DNA of 64,000 nucleotides from Bolinopsis microptera (Eukaryota > Ctenophora > Tentaculata > Lobata > Bolinopsidae), in the NCBI RefSeq assembly GCF_026151205.1, contig NC_087082.1, positions 13,673,365 through 13,737,364 on the forward strand, given 5' to 3'. The position numbers and the translations under genes are program-made. Below, piece after piece: positions 32,823 to 44,376 of the stretch. The notes below the pieces were generated by a model that saw nothing but the letters and a program-made list of their open reading frames with translations, searched no databases and had not been told where the DNA came from. Numbering within the stretch: position 1 is the stretch's first letter; every line of letters starts with the position of its first letter.

Positions 32823-34022
32823 CCAATAAGCTTTATTACAATTCGTAAGCCGTGATCGAATGGAAAAAGCGAGCGACCGATTTCATTCTCGGTATCAATT
32901 TGCATTAGCGGACTGTTCCTCAAATTAATATCATTTCCTTTTGTTTGGAAAAGAGAGACACTGGCAGCGGTACACTCTACCCATGATTATGGGTTTTGGT
33001 CAAATATCATCTCTTTTTGATTATAATGTCAGGATAATTTACACAGCTAGTCGAAACTTCATTAACAAGGAGGTAATTTCGACGATTTCGAAATTCTGCC
33101 TTTGAAAACGTTTCCTTGTGTTTAGTTAGGTATTTCTGTCGATAACCGACTGAATATGGCACTTTTTACTCATTCAAGTTGGCATTAAATTCATATATAA
33201 TGCCATTTAAATATCGTGGAAAGCAGAATATATTCGAAATCACGAATGAGCAAATTTCTCACCTTTCGCACGTGCAAACTTTGAGCGGACGTCGCGTGCG
33301 CATACAATATTGAATCACCGTACATTTTTGCATAGTGGTATTTAATATATAGTTTGATAAGCATGCAAAGTTTCAGAAGATTTCAAAAAGAACTTGGATC
33401 ACAACGGGACTCCAAAGTTGATAAAAATCGTGAAAATCAAAATTTTTAGCGATTTTAGCTATTTTAAATGAATTTGGGCGTGTCCCCACGTGTGCAACTT
33501 TTCGATTTTTAACTTTAAAACTAGCCTATAACACAATTTAGACCTTTAAGAAGCAAAATTGAGCTCCACAACCCAAGGGATGGCCCAACACCAGAGAATA
33601 CTAATTCGCAACTTTTGTGTTTTTATAAAATTATTCTTCAAAAAAGCACTAACTTCAATAGCAAATATCTTTATGAAGGAGCAAGGTAGGAAACTATTCC
33701 GGTAGATTTTCGGAATGCTTGAACAATTATCTAAGGCGAAATTGTCCTCAGATTTTGAATAAAATTACTCCTTAATAGTGTAAAATCGATTTAAAAAGTT
33801 GTTACTTTGTCAAAAGTCAAGTTTTAAAAACACTTAACTTGATGACGTCATCAAGTGATGATGATGACGTTAAATTATTTTTCAATACAATGTAAACTAA
33901 AGCTTAAACAATTATCTTTAAAACCTGTGGTTCGAGATGACTGTATCGTTTATACTTTTGAATCTACGGACACTTAAATGTAGGCTACAATTGACTGCAA
34001 AAAGCGTCTATACATATATAGT
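32823..34022 (+). repeat. Repeat unit A, copy 1 (direct, ~1.2 kb)
   Basis: It starts CAATAAGCTTTATTACAATT, includes AAGCGAGCGACCGATTTCAT and CCATGATTATGGGTTTTGGT, and ends near a TATACATATATAG tract. Full inverted copies lie at 35035-36219 and 36600-37785. It has no coding frame of note. TTTCGCACGTGCAAACTTTG and the adjoining CpG-rich stretch recur in all copies. The family is not recognised. Confidence 0.8.
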
Positions 34023-34506
34023 ATCACAATGCTGGCAAGCATAACCGTTGCCCTTATATTCACAACACTATGTACCCCCTATACTATTATATCCCCTTTA
34101 TTGTTTTCCAGGCATTAAGACTCATCGAAAGTAGTTCAGCAGGTATATTTAAGTTCAAAACATTCTAATTCAATGTTAAAGATGACAGGAATAAGAAATA
34201 GTTATGTGGAGGTTTTTAAGAAATTTGCGCAAAATACGCGCCAGCATGTTATACGAAATTAGGTAAAAAACCCAAAATCGCCATATTCAGGTGCCTTAAA
34301 AACCATGTTAAAATTGAGTTAGAGATCTGAAACTTTGCAGAGCGTCTAGACCTTGTCCAAATCGACTGTAAAACAAATTTCATGTTGCAGGAGTATCGGG
34401 AAGTGGGTTTTCTGGAACCCCTGTTTTACAACAGATTGTCGTGAAGTATATCACAGTGCTGGCAAGCACGACCGTTGCATTTATTGTGGGTATACTATGT
34501 TCCCCA

Positions 34507-34574
34507 TTTACTATTATACCCCCTTTACTATTATACCCCCTTTACTATTATACCCCCTTTACTATTATACCCCC
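34507..34574. repeat. 17-bp minisatellite, four copies
   Basis: Four copies of TTTACTATTATACCCCC within copy B2; copy B1 has only one diverged unit at this place. Confidence 0.9.
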
Positions 34575-34600
34575 TTTGGTACACGTTACAAGCCTCTTTT

Positions 34601-34658
34601 GTGCACGCGAAGCGTGCACTCCGGCCGGAGGCGGCGGCCGAAGGCCGCCGGCTCCGGC
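34601..34658. repeat. Two GC-rich hairpins with GAA loops
   Basis: GTGCACGC (34601-34608) pairs with 34612-34619 around a GAA loop. CGGCGGCC (34632-34639) pairs with 34643-34650, again around GAA, and extends by GCCGGAG/CTCCGGC outside. The segment is absent from unit B1 and so looks inserted. Confidence 0.75.
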
Positions 34659-35034
34659 AGGAGTTTTCCAGGCATTAAGACTCATCGGAAGTCGTTCAGC
34701 AGATTTATTTTTAGTTCAAAACATTCTAATTTGATGTCAAAGATGACAGGAATAAAAAATAGTTATGTTGAGATTTTAAAGAAATTTGCATAAAATACTC
34801 GCCAGCACTGTTATACGAAATTCGGTAAAAAACCCAAAATCGCCATATTCAGGTGCCTTAAAAACCATGTTAAAATTGAGTTAGAGATCTGAAATTTTTC
34901 TGGGCGTCTAGACGTTGACCAAATCGACTGCAAAAAAAGTTTCAGGTTTCAGGAGCATCGGGAAATGGGTTTTCTAGAACCCCTGTTTTACGATAGATTG
35001 TCGTGATACATATATACATATATATATATATTCA

Positions 35035-36219
35035 GGGATAGACGCTTTGCCAGTCAATTGTAGCCTGTATTTAAGTGTCCATAGATTCAAAAGTATAAAA
35101 GATACAGCCATTTCCGACCACAGGTCTTGCAAATAATTGTTTACACCTTAGTTTACATTGTATACAAAAATTATTTGACGTCATAAACACCCCTTGATGA
35201 CGTCATCAAGTTAACCGTTTTTAAAACTTGATTTTTGACAAAGTAATAACTTTTAAAATTAATTTTAAACCATTAAGAAGTCATTTTATTCAAAATCTGA
35301 GGAGATTTTTATCTTAGATAATTGTTCAAGCATTCTGAAAATCTACCGGAAAGTTTTTCTAGCTTGCTCCTTCATAAAGATATTCGTCATTGAAGTTTGA
35401 GCTTTTTTGAAGAATTATTTTATAAAAACGTCAATTTTGCGATTTAGTATTCTCTGGTGTTGGGCCATGCCTTGGGTTGTGGAGCTCAGTTCTGCTTCCT
35501 ATAGGTATAAATTGTGTCATAGGCTAGTTTTAAAGTTGAAAATCGAAAAGTTGCACACGTGGGGACACGCCCAAATTGATAGAAAATTACTAAAATCACT
35601 GAAAATTGCTGTTTTCGTCATTTTCTGTCAACTTTAGAGTGCCGTTGTGATTACAGTTCTTCTTGAAATACTTTGAAACTTTGCATGCTTATCAAGCTAT
35701 ATATAAAACAATGACATGCAAAATTTTACAGCGATTCAGTATTGGATGCGCACGCAACGTCCGCTCAAAGTTTGCACGTGCGAAAGGTGAGAATTTTGCT
35801 CATTCATGATTTCCAACAAATTCTGCTTTGCCACGACAGTTTAATGTCATTATATATGAATTTAATGCCAACTTGAATGAGTATTAAGTGGCATATTCAG
35901 TCAGTGATCGACCGATATGCTTCCCTAAACACAAGGAAATGTTTTTAAAGGAAAAATTTCGAAATCGTTGAAACTTCCTCCTTATTAATGAAGATATCAC
36001 TTTATATTTCGACTTTATAAGTTTATAAAGTACCCTGACATTATAATCAAAAAGAAATGATATTTTACCAAAACCCATAATCATGGGTAGAGTGGACCGC
36101 TGCCAGTGTCTCTCTTTCCCAAACAAAAGGAAATGATATTAATTTGATTGACCGTTCTCAAATGCAAAATGATACCGAGAATGAAATCGGTCGCTCGCTT
36201 TTCCCATTCATTTACAATT
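35035..36219 (-). repeat. Repeat unit A, copy 2 (inverted)
   Basis: Inverted copy of unit A. Its terminal ~150 bases (from 36061) share private variants (for example GATTGACCGTTCTCAAATGC) with the adjacent partial direct copy at 36430-36588, so the two arose from each other. Confidence 0.8.
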
Positions 36220-36414
36220 GTATAATAGATTAAGAAGAACTACCCAAAGGCAGCTGTACTCGGCAATGAAGATTCAATAAACTTCAACTTGTTCAATAAG
36301 TAATTTAACTACCACCCTTGTCCCTTACCCCGAAATACTAGGTATCGACCCGAACGCAACCCAAAGAGATTTTTACAGCATCTGATTGATGTAATCAATC
36401 GAAACTTATTTATA
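36220..36414. other. Unique spacer between palindromic A copies
   Basis: About 195 bases with no match to unit A or B and no gene. Confidence 0.5.
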
Positions 36415-36588
36415 CAATTCGTAAGCCGTGAATGAATGGGAAAAGCGAGCGACCGATTTCATTCTCGGTATCATTTTGCATTTGAGAACGGTCAATCAAA
36501 TTAATATCATTTCCTTTTGTTTGGGAAAGAGAGACACTGGCAGCGGTCCACTCTACCCATGATTATGGGTTTTGGTAAAATATATGTA
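36415..36588 (+). repeat. Repeat unit A, partial direct copy next to copy 2
   Basis: It begins TACAATTCGTAAGCCGTG and ends at GGTTTTGGTAAAATATA in a (TA)n tract. It is the reverse complement of the end of the neighbouring inverted copy, with no differences seen in the shared ~150 bases. Confidence 0.8.
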
Positions 36589-36599
36589 TATATATATGT

Positions 36600-37785
36600 A
36601 TATATGTATAGACGCTTTTGCAGTAAATTGTAGCCTACATTTAAGTGTCCGTAGATTCAAAAGTATAAAAGATACAGTCATTTCGAACCACAGGTTTTAA
36701 AGATAATTGTTTATACTTTAGTTTACATTATATCGAAAAATAATTTATCGTCATCATCATCACTTGATGACGTCATCAATTTAAGTGTTTTTAAAACTTG
36801 ATTTTTGACAAAATAACAACTTTTCAAATCGATTTTAAAGCATTAAGGAGTAATTTTATTCAAAATCTGAGGACATTTTCATCTTAGATAATTGTTCAAG
36901 CATTCTGAAAATCTACCGGAAAGTTTTCCTACCTTGCTCCTTCATAAAGATATTCGCTATTGAAGTTTGTGCTTTTTTGAAGAATAATTTTATAAAAACA
37001 CAAAAGTTGTGAATTAGTATTCTCTGGTGTTGGGCCATCCCTTGGGTTGTGGAGCTCAATTTTGCTTTCTAAAGGTCTAAATTGTGTTATAGGCTAGTTT
37101 TAAAGTTGAAAATCGAAAAGTTGCACACGTGGGGACACGCCCAAATTCATTTAAAATAGCTAAAATCACTAAAAATTGTTATTTTCACGATTTTTACCAA
37201 CTTTGGAGTCCCGTTGTGATCCAAGTTCTTTTTGAAATCTTCTGAAACTTTTCATGCTTATCAAACTATATATTAAATAACACTATGCAAAAATTTATGG
37301 TGATTCAATATTTTATGCGCACGCAACGTCCGCTCAAAGTTTGCACGTGCGAAAGGTGAGAATTTTGCTCATTCGTGATTTCGAATATATTCTGCTTTCC
37401 CACGATATTAAAATGGCATTATATATGAATTTAATGCCAACTTGAATGAGTAAAAAGTGCTATATTCAGTCTGTTATTGACAGATATGCCTACCTAAACA
37501 CAAGGAAACGTTTTCAAAGGTAAAATTTCGAAATCGTTGAAATTACCTCCTTATTAAGTTTCGACTGTGTAAATTATCCTGACATTATAATCAAAAAGAG
37601 ATGATATTTGACCAAAACCCATAATCATGGGTAGAGTGAACCGCTGCCAGTGTCTCTCTTTTCCAAACAAAAGAAAATGATATTAATTTGAGGAACCGTC
37701 CGCAAATGCAAATTGATACCGAGAATGAAATCGGTCGCTCGCTTTTCCCATTCATTCACGGCTTACGTATTGTAATAAAGCTTAT
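36600..37785 (-). repeat. Repeat unit A, copy 3 (inverted)
   Basis: Full inverted unit A. Its last 151 bases (37604-37754) are exactly complementary to 37786-37936. Confidence 0.85.
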
Positions 37786-37936
37786 TGAATGGGAAAAGCG
37801 AGCGACCGATTTCATTCTCGGTATCAATTTGCATTTGCGGACGGTTCCTCAAATTAATATCATTTTCTTTTGTTTGGAAAAGAGAGACACTGGCAGCGGT
37901 TCACTCTACCCATGATTATGGGTTTTGGTCAAATAT
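37604..37936. repeat. Perfect 151-bp inverted repeat with 31-bp spacer
   Basis: Left arm 37604-37754 and right arm 37786-37936 are identical in reverse complement. The right arm is a partial direct copy of unit A ending in (TA)n. The perfect match contrasts with the several differences between this and copy 1, so the palindrome is recent or homogenised. Confidence 0.9.
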
Positions 37937-37949
37937 ATATATATATATA

Positions 37950-38372
37950 TCTTCACGACAATCTGTTGTAAAACAGGGGTTCCAGAAAACCCACTTCCCG
38001 ATACTCCTGAAACATGAAATTTTTTTACAGTCGATTTGGACAAGGTCTAGACGCCCTGCAAAGTTTCAGATCTCTAACTCAATTTTAACATGGTTTTTAA
38101 GGCACCTGAATATGGCGATTTTGGGTTTTTTACCTAATTTCGTATAACATGCTGGCGCGTATTTTGCGCAAATTTCTTAAAAACCTCCATATAACTATTT
38201 CTTATTCCTGTCATCTTCAACATTGAATTAGAATGTTTTGAACTTAAATGTACCTGCTGAACTACTTTCGATGAGTCTTAATGCCTGGAAAACAATAAAG
38301 GGGATATAATCGTATAGGGGGTAAATAGTGTTGTGAATATAAGGGCGACGGTAATGCTTGCCAGCATTGTGA
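37950..38372 (-). repeat. Repeat unit B, inverted copy
   Basis: Inverted version of 34018-34445, from CTTCACGACAATCTGTTGTA to TGCTTGCCAGCATTGTGATC. It agrees best with copy B1, since it lacks the minisatellite and the GC-rich hairpins. Confidence 0.8.
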
Positions 38373-41279
38373 TCAGAGGAAGATCGAAATGAAAATAAAT
38401 CTGCTGAAACTTGAAAGACTTCTGATGAGTCTTAATGGGAAACAAATCAAAAATTGAGTACATAAGGGTATAAATGTCCACAGTCGTGCTTGTAAGGACT
38501 GTGATAAAGGCTGTTAGTGTTACCGGTTACAGGAAAAAATATTTTACTTTTCTACTAACATTAAGAAGGGGTTACTTGAAGGGTTCTTATATAATAAAAC
38601 CAAGAGTCCCGACCACCCTGACGTAAATCAATTTCACGATTAACAAATACGTCAACTGTATGATTGATTACCTGTCCACCTGCCTGCTAACTGCATGCAT
38701 GGCTTGTTATTTCGTACGGAGATATTTTGTCTTTCTCCCGGGTCAGTCAACCAAATGATAATGCCCTCACAATTTGGCATAATTATACTTTTAGCCATCA
38801 TTCAAACTAGACGCCGTAAAAGCCGCTAGATTATGACTTTAATGACATCGTTTGGTTGAAAAGCGACTATTATATCGGCACTCAGGAACAAAGCAAGACA
38901 ATGAATAGAAGGAAGAAGTAAAACAGAAGCGAGCAATTTCAATATACGATCAGTAATCAAGCGACGGTGCATGACGTCAAATGAACGGATGATAATCTAA
39001 AGCAGCTAATCTCTCTAAAAGTAAACCGATAAAAAGAAACTTTTAGAATCAGAAATAAATGTTATAGCGTCACCATTTATTAAACTTATTTAATATTTAT
39101 CTTTAAAAGTGTTTCATTTGTCATTTTATAACTGTGCTTTTCAATTTTGGCATTATTGGCGAAGGATCTTTTTTCTCCTCAAAATAAAACGTTTATATTT
39201 ATAAAATCGTTGCTTTGTCGGTTTTTGAAAAGTGTAGTTAGTCTAGCTTTATTTAGCGTCATGTAGCGTCATGTAGCGTCATGTAGTGCCATCTAGCGCT
39301 AGATGGCGACATTGGAAAGGTGCCAAGCAATAAGCGACATTGTCGCTAATTAGTGCTATCTATCGTCATCTAGAGTCATCTAGCGTCATCTATCTGTCTA
39401 TCATCATCTGGCGTCATTTCACGCTATATATAGATGTCGAATTTCATTTTTCAACAATCGGTAAAGGTCCGTTGTGCTTAGTCTTAAAGAAAATTAAGGG
39501 CCGAACTTATGGCTCATTCATTGAATAAACGTATCATGCAATTCTTTTCTTAGCATGGACGTATTCGTACTGTACATTACTGATTATATCCTGATCAACA
39601 GATCAACACCGTGCGCTTTCGTCATACCGTTCATACTTCTCCAGAGCTGAATCTCAAGAACTTGTCTCCCGTATCTTATCTCACGGTAATTGTGCAAAGC
39701 TAGACTAGATTTGTCCATCGTCAAAGTAAAATTAACATGCCACAAAATATCCCAACATTTCTTTCTAAATCTCATTGTCAAAAGATGCAACTCCTGTCGG
39801 ATATTTATCCCTACTCAAATTCGCAACGGTCACGGTCTCGCTTTTTAATTTCTGGGGTGGGGATACGAAATTATAACGTTACGGTCTCGACTTTGTTATT
39901 TCGAACCACAAAAATTGTTGTATATAAACGAATCTTTTGCTATGCAATTCCTTGCAGTTGCAGCTTTGTAAACTTTGAGCAAAAAAGGAGGGCACGTAAA
40001 AGGAGGGCACTTAATTGCGAGGGCTATTGTGGCTACTGTGATGGATACGGACCCATCCCTCTTTGTTGAGTGTTGACCATCCGGCCTCCTCCCCTTATTG
40101 TTGATAGAATGATACTGAATGACTGTTGACTGAATGCCAATCTTCCGCGTGACTCGCCCACTCAATCAACGTAATCCCCTGCCAGGCAGTGGTGCCCAAA
40201 ACAAAGCCCTTCAGCTTGCCCTGGCTTTGCTAATGAATTAAATTCATATCATGACGAAATGGCGCTCTTTGATGATTTTACTCCGCAATACGTCTCCCCA
40301 GACTCCATGGTGATTGGTCATGTTGTTCACTGCAAGATAAAATGGAAATGTTTAGATTTGTGGGTCAGTACTCAGTAGTTTTGTAAATTTTGTAAGCTTA
40401 TCATTTCTGTGTGCATTTCTGGCGACATTTCATTTTTCAATCGTTCAGTTATTTTCGCTGCAATCTGAATCAGCAGTTCCCTTGAGTTTTGTTTTTTCAG
40501 TTCTGGTTCTTCATAAAGACCGATAGAAATCAATTTTGTTTTATTTGGTCACTTAATCATATCATAATTTTTCTGGTCCAATTAATCCCAATGTTTGCTT
40601 CGGATAGTCATTTAATTATACTTATAGGGAGCGTCCTTCATGGTCAGCAGTGGCGTAACGTTAGTGGCTGATTTAAGCGTGAAGTACAAATGTTACATTT
40701 AAATTGGACAGCTTGAACTTCAGGATTTCTAAACACTGCTAATTGTAAACGGTACAAAGCACATCATTGCATCAGCGCATTGAAAATACTTACGCCAAGG
40801 CGTCCAGGACAACTTGAGTTGGTAAAACTTCGGTGTCCTGAGGTCAGCTCTGAATAAAGCTATCACAGTGCGCGGCTGACGTGTAGCACGTGTGTTGTTT
40901 TGTTATATTGCGAGAGAGAAATAAGAGTTATTTGGTTTGGCTACACTCATTTCGTAGAATTCAGTTTTGAGTTAGCTGTGTGCAATGTGCGTCTGCATCT
41001 GGCGTGTGTGTGTATAATTAATTTGATATGGCGGATATTATAACTTTTGCTTTTAGTTTTTAATGTTTGTCGATCGGACGGCGGACGCACTAGTAAACCG
41101 CCATCCAGTTCACACGAGCCGCCTCTGCAAATGTTTATTATTTCTGAAAAAGGTATGTGACTTATAGTTATAACTGATCAGATTTTTGTAGATCTACATG
41201 ACGTAAGACCCACTGACAAGATCCTGTGACAAAGTAGCCTCCGATATTGGTTGAATAACCGCTGTATGGTCGAGAAATG
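38373..41279. other. Non-coding stretch
   Basis: No gene is supported. A diverged fragment of unit B may run to about 38480. A minisatellite-like tract lies at 39250-39420. Short open frames, such as 39737-40069, show no domain. Confidence 0.45.
39250..39420. repeat. Imperfect TAGCGTCATG repeat
   Basis: Repeated GTAGCGTCAT / TCTAGCGTCATC motifs with a central CTAGCGCTAG palindrome (about 39292-39301). It is degenerate towards the right. Confidence 0.7.
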
Positions 41280-41337
41280 TTGGCCAATACATACATACAT
41301 GTTACATGTTACATGGCGAGATCTCCATCCAAAAGGA

Positions 41338-44300
41338 TTAGTCTGCGTCGACTGCGTCATTACTTTGTATTATACAACTTCGGCGGGTAACATTTCTCCA
41401 TCCCTTTCGGTCTGCAGCTAATCTTCTCATACAATCAATCGTGAGTCCATTACGATCCAATCTCTGCTCAGCATCCTCAATGAATACATCATTTAAGCTC
41501 TTCCTAGGCCTGCCTCTTGATCTCTTCCCATGCTTGGGTTTCCATTCAAGTAAATAGTTGGGCAACCGATCTTCAGGCATTCTACTGACATGTCCAAACC
41601 AACGCAGCCGTTTTGTTGTTATTATGTCAGCAAGGGCAGTTATTGATGCCCTTCTTAAAACATCCTCATTACTTACTCGATGGAACCACCTCACTCTCAG
41701 GATTCTTCTTAAGCAGTACTGATGGAAAGACTCCAATCTTCTTGTCTGCACTTGAGTCGTGTTCCATATCTCACATCCATAGGTCAGAATGGTAAGAACA
41801 GCTGCGATGTAGATTCGCACTTTGTTGTTAATGCTTATGTTTTTATTCTTCCAAATGTTGTTGAGTTGGTTAAAAGCTCCGGTTGCTTTTCCAATCCTGA
41901 CACTTATTTCTTTATCAATCTTGCCATCTGATGTAATTTTGGCACCCAAATAAGTGAATTGAGTGACCTGCTTTGCAGAGTTTCCATCGACAGTTATATC
42001 TATGGTCCTATTCTCTGGGAGTGGGTGCTGCGATGTATCTTTCCCAATGACCATGATCTCTGTTTTCTTTGCGTTCATCTTTAAACCCCCAAGTCCACAG
42101 TATTTCGCAATATTGTCCGTAGTTTCTTGCAGTCCTTCAACAGTGTCATCCATTCCTGCGATGTCATCAGCATAGTCAAGATCAATGACACATTTTTCCG
42201 GTTGTCTGGAACTTTGTCTGTACTGAAGTGTAAAACCACGGGATATATTCTTAAACTTCTCTGCAAGTTCTAATCCCCAGTTAAGTACAAGATTAAAAAT
42301 AGGGGGCCCTTGCACATCACCTTGTCCAGTCCCCGAATCGACATCAAACCATCTTGTCAATTCTCCATTGACACGAACTGCACTTTCAGTTGCTCTAAAG
42401 AACGCTTTGAAAACATTGATATATTTTGTCGGAAGACCATAATGTTCAAAAGCTTTCCAAATAAAGTCACGATTGATTGAATCAAAAGCAGCTTTAAAAT
42501 CAATAAAGTTTATGTACAAAGGGACGTTGAATTCTATACAATTGTGTATTATACAATGAAGTGAGTACAGCTGATCTATACAAGAACGGTTTCTCCTGAA
42601 ACCACACTGATTCTCTCTGAGTAATTTTTCAAGCCCATTACTCAGTCTTTTTAACAACACAATTTGGAATAACTTTGATATAGTTGAGCGTAAAGTTATA
42701 CCTCTGTTATTGTTGCAATATGTGAGGTCCCCTTTCTTTGGGATGATGGTGATTATTCCTTTTCTCCAATCATTAGGAATATCCTCACTTTTCCACACAG
42801 TTTCAAAAAGATCCTTTAACCAAGGCAGAAGTCCAGGAGAACCGTACTTTAACTGCTCATTTGAAATTTCATCAATTCCAGCACTCTTGTAGTTCTTCAA
42901 CTTCTTGATAGCTTCCTCAATTTCAAACAAGGACGGTGGTTCATCATCATTACTAAGGTATTCAAAAGAAAGTAACTTTTCATCCTGATCCAATATAGAG
43001 AAATCCACCGCATTTGCTGCTGGCGTCAAGAGTTCTTCAAAATATTCGGCCCAGCGATGTGATTGAGCTTCGGGATCTGATATAAGCGTCCCATTCTTAT
43101 CCCGCACTGCCGCAGATCTGTTTACTCTCTTGTTTGTTAGGGATTTTATTTTCTGCCAAACATCTCTTTGTTGACCCTGCTTGGCAGCATCTTCTAATTC
43201 CTCAGCTATTCTAACAGCCCAAGCATTATCATCTCTTTTACAGTTCTGCCTAACAAGACCGTTAATCCGCGAGTACTTAGCACGGTTCTCAGCAGTACTG
43301 GGTTTCTTTTTAATCTCCCCTCGTTCTTTTAGGAGATTCTTAGTATCCCTTGAGAGATGTTCTGTTCTCTTTTTCCGGCCCCTTTCACCCAGAACTTCAA
43401 ATGAAACATCAGTTATTATATCTCTTAAATTTTGCCACTGTTCTTCTAAAGGAGAGTTTCCATGCTCCTGATCGTTGTTATAGTACTCTTCAGCTATTCT
43501 GTTACTATATTCCTGGCTCTTAGATCTATCACGCAGGTGCTCTAAAGCAGGCTGTCTTACACGCTTCTTTCTTTTCTGAGGACACTTAAGTTTAATAGAT
43601 ACATATCCTCTAACCAGATAGTGAGTAGTATTTATATCTGCTCCTCTCATGCTCCTGACATCAAGCAAAGAATGGCTCCATCTCGTCGAAATACACATAT
43701 GGTCAATTTGAGTGACCGTGTTACCATTTGGGGATCTCCATGTTGTCTTGTGGATATCCTTGTGTTCAAAGAGTGTGCCTCCAATCGTCAGCTGGTGCAT
43801 AGTACAGAAATCTAGCATCCGTTTTCCGTTATCATTTGATTCTGTGTGATATGAGTGTTTTCCTATAACACCAGGGTGAGCATCAGTGTCCCTTCCAACA
43901 CGAGCATTAAAATCTCCTAAAACTATTTTTATATCATGAGCAGGTAGTCCCGATTGAACATCATTCAATTCCTTGTAGAATGAGTCTTTTAAACTGATTT
44001 CTGCATCCTCAGTTGGAGCATACACAACTGTAACACTAATGTTGATGTGTTTGCTATGTAAACGGGCAGTCATAACCCGTCCTGATACAGGGGTGTATGA
44101 TATGAGAGTATTCTTCATCTTTTTGGAAAGAACAACACCAACTCCTTCTCTCCGTACTCCATTGCTCCTGCCAGAATAAACCAAAACAGCCCCATTGCTC
44201 AAAGTCTGAGTTCCTGATCCAGCCATATGTGTTTCAGTTACCCCAAGGAGCTCTAGTCCATAATCATCAACACCTTTTCCTAATTGATACATCTTACTGG

Positions 44301-44376
44301 AATTACTGACAAGAGAAGTAACATTCCATGTACTGATACAGAGAGGATTCTTTACAATATTTACAGGATTAGACAT
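41338..44376 (-). mobile_element. RTE-like LINE with an intact endonuclease-reverse transcriptase ORF
   Basis: ATG at 44376 opens an uninterrupted frame of about 1,012 codons to TAA at 41338-41340; the frame is also open further upstream. The endonuclease domain shows CISTWNVTSL, LLGVTETHM, VVYAPTED and GDFNARVG. The reverse transcriptase shows NNRGITLRSTISKLFQ, ENQCGFRRNRSC, FIDFKAAFDSINR, GTGQGDVQGPP and LDYADDIAGM with the catalytic YADD. The C-terminus has KRLRWFGHVSRMPEDRLP and RSRGRPRKSLNDV. Just after the stop (41283-41313, read on the minus strand) there are ACATG/TGTATG simple repeats, as expected for the short repetitive tails of RTE elements. With no stop or frameshift this is the best-preserved element of the window and may be recently active. 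Confidence 0.9.

Larger units (their letters stand above)
34018..35010 (+). repeat. Repeat unit B, two direct copies
   Basis: B1 (34018-34445) and B2 (34446-35010) share GTGCTGGCAAGC, CCAGGCATTAAGACTCATCG, TCGCCATATTCAGGTGCCTT and CCCTGTTTTAC blocks. B2 has an extra minisatellite and a GC-rich hairpin segment absent from B1. An inverted third copy is at 37950-38372. Confidence 0.8.
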
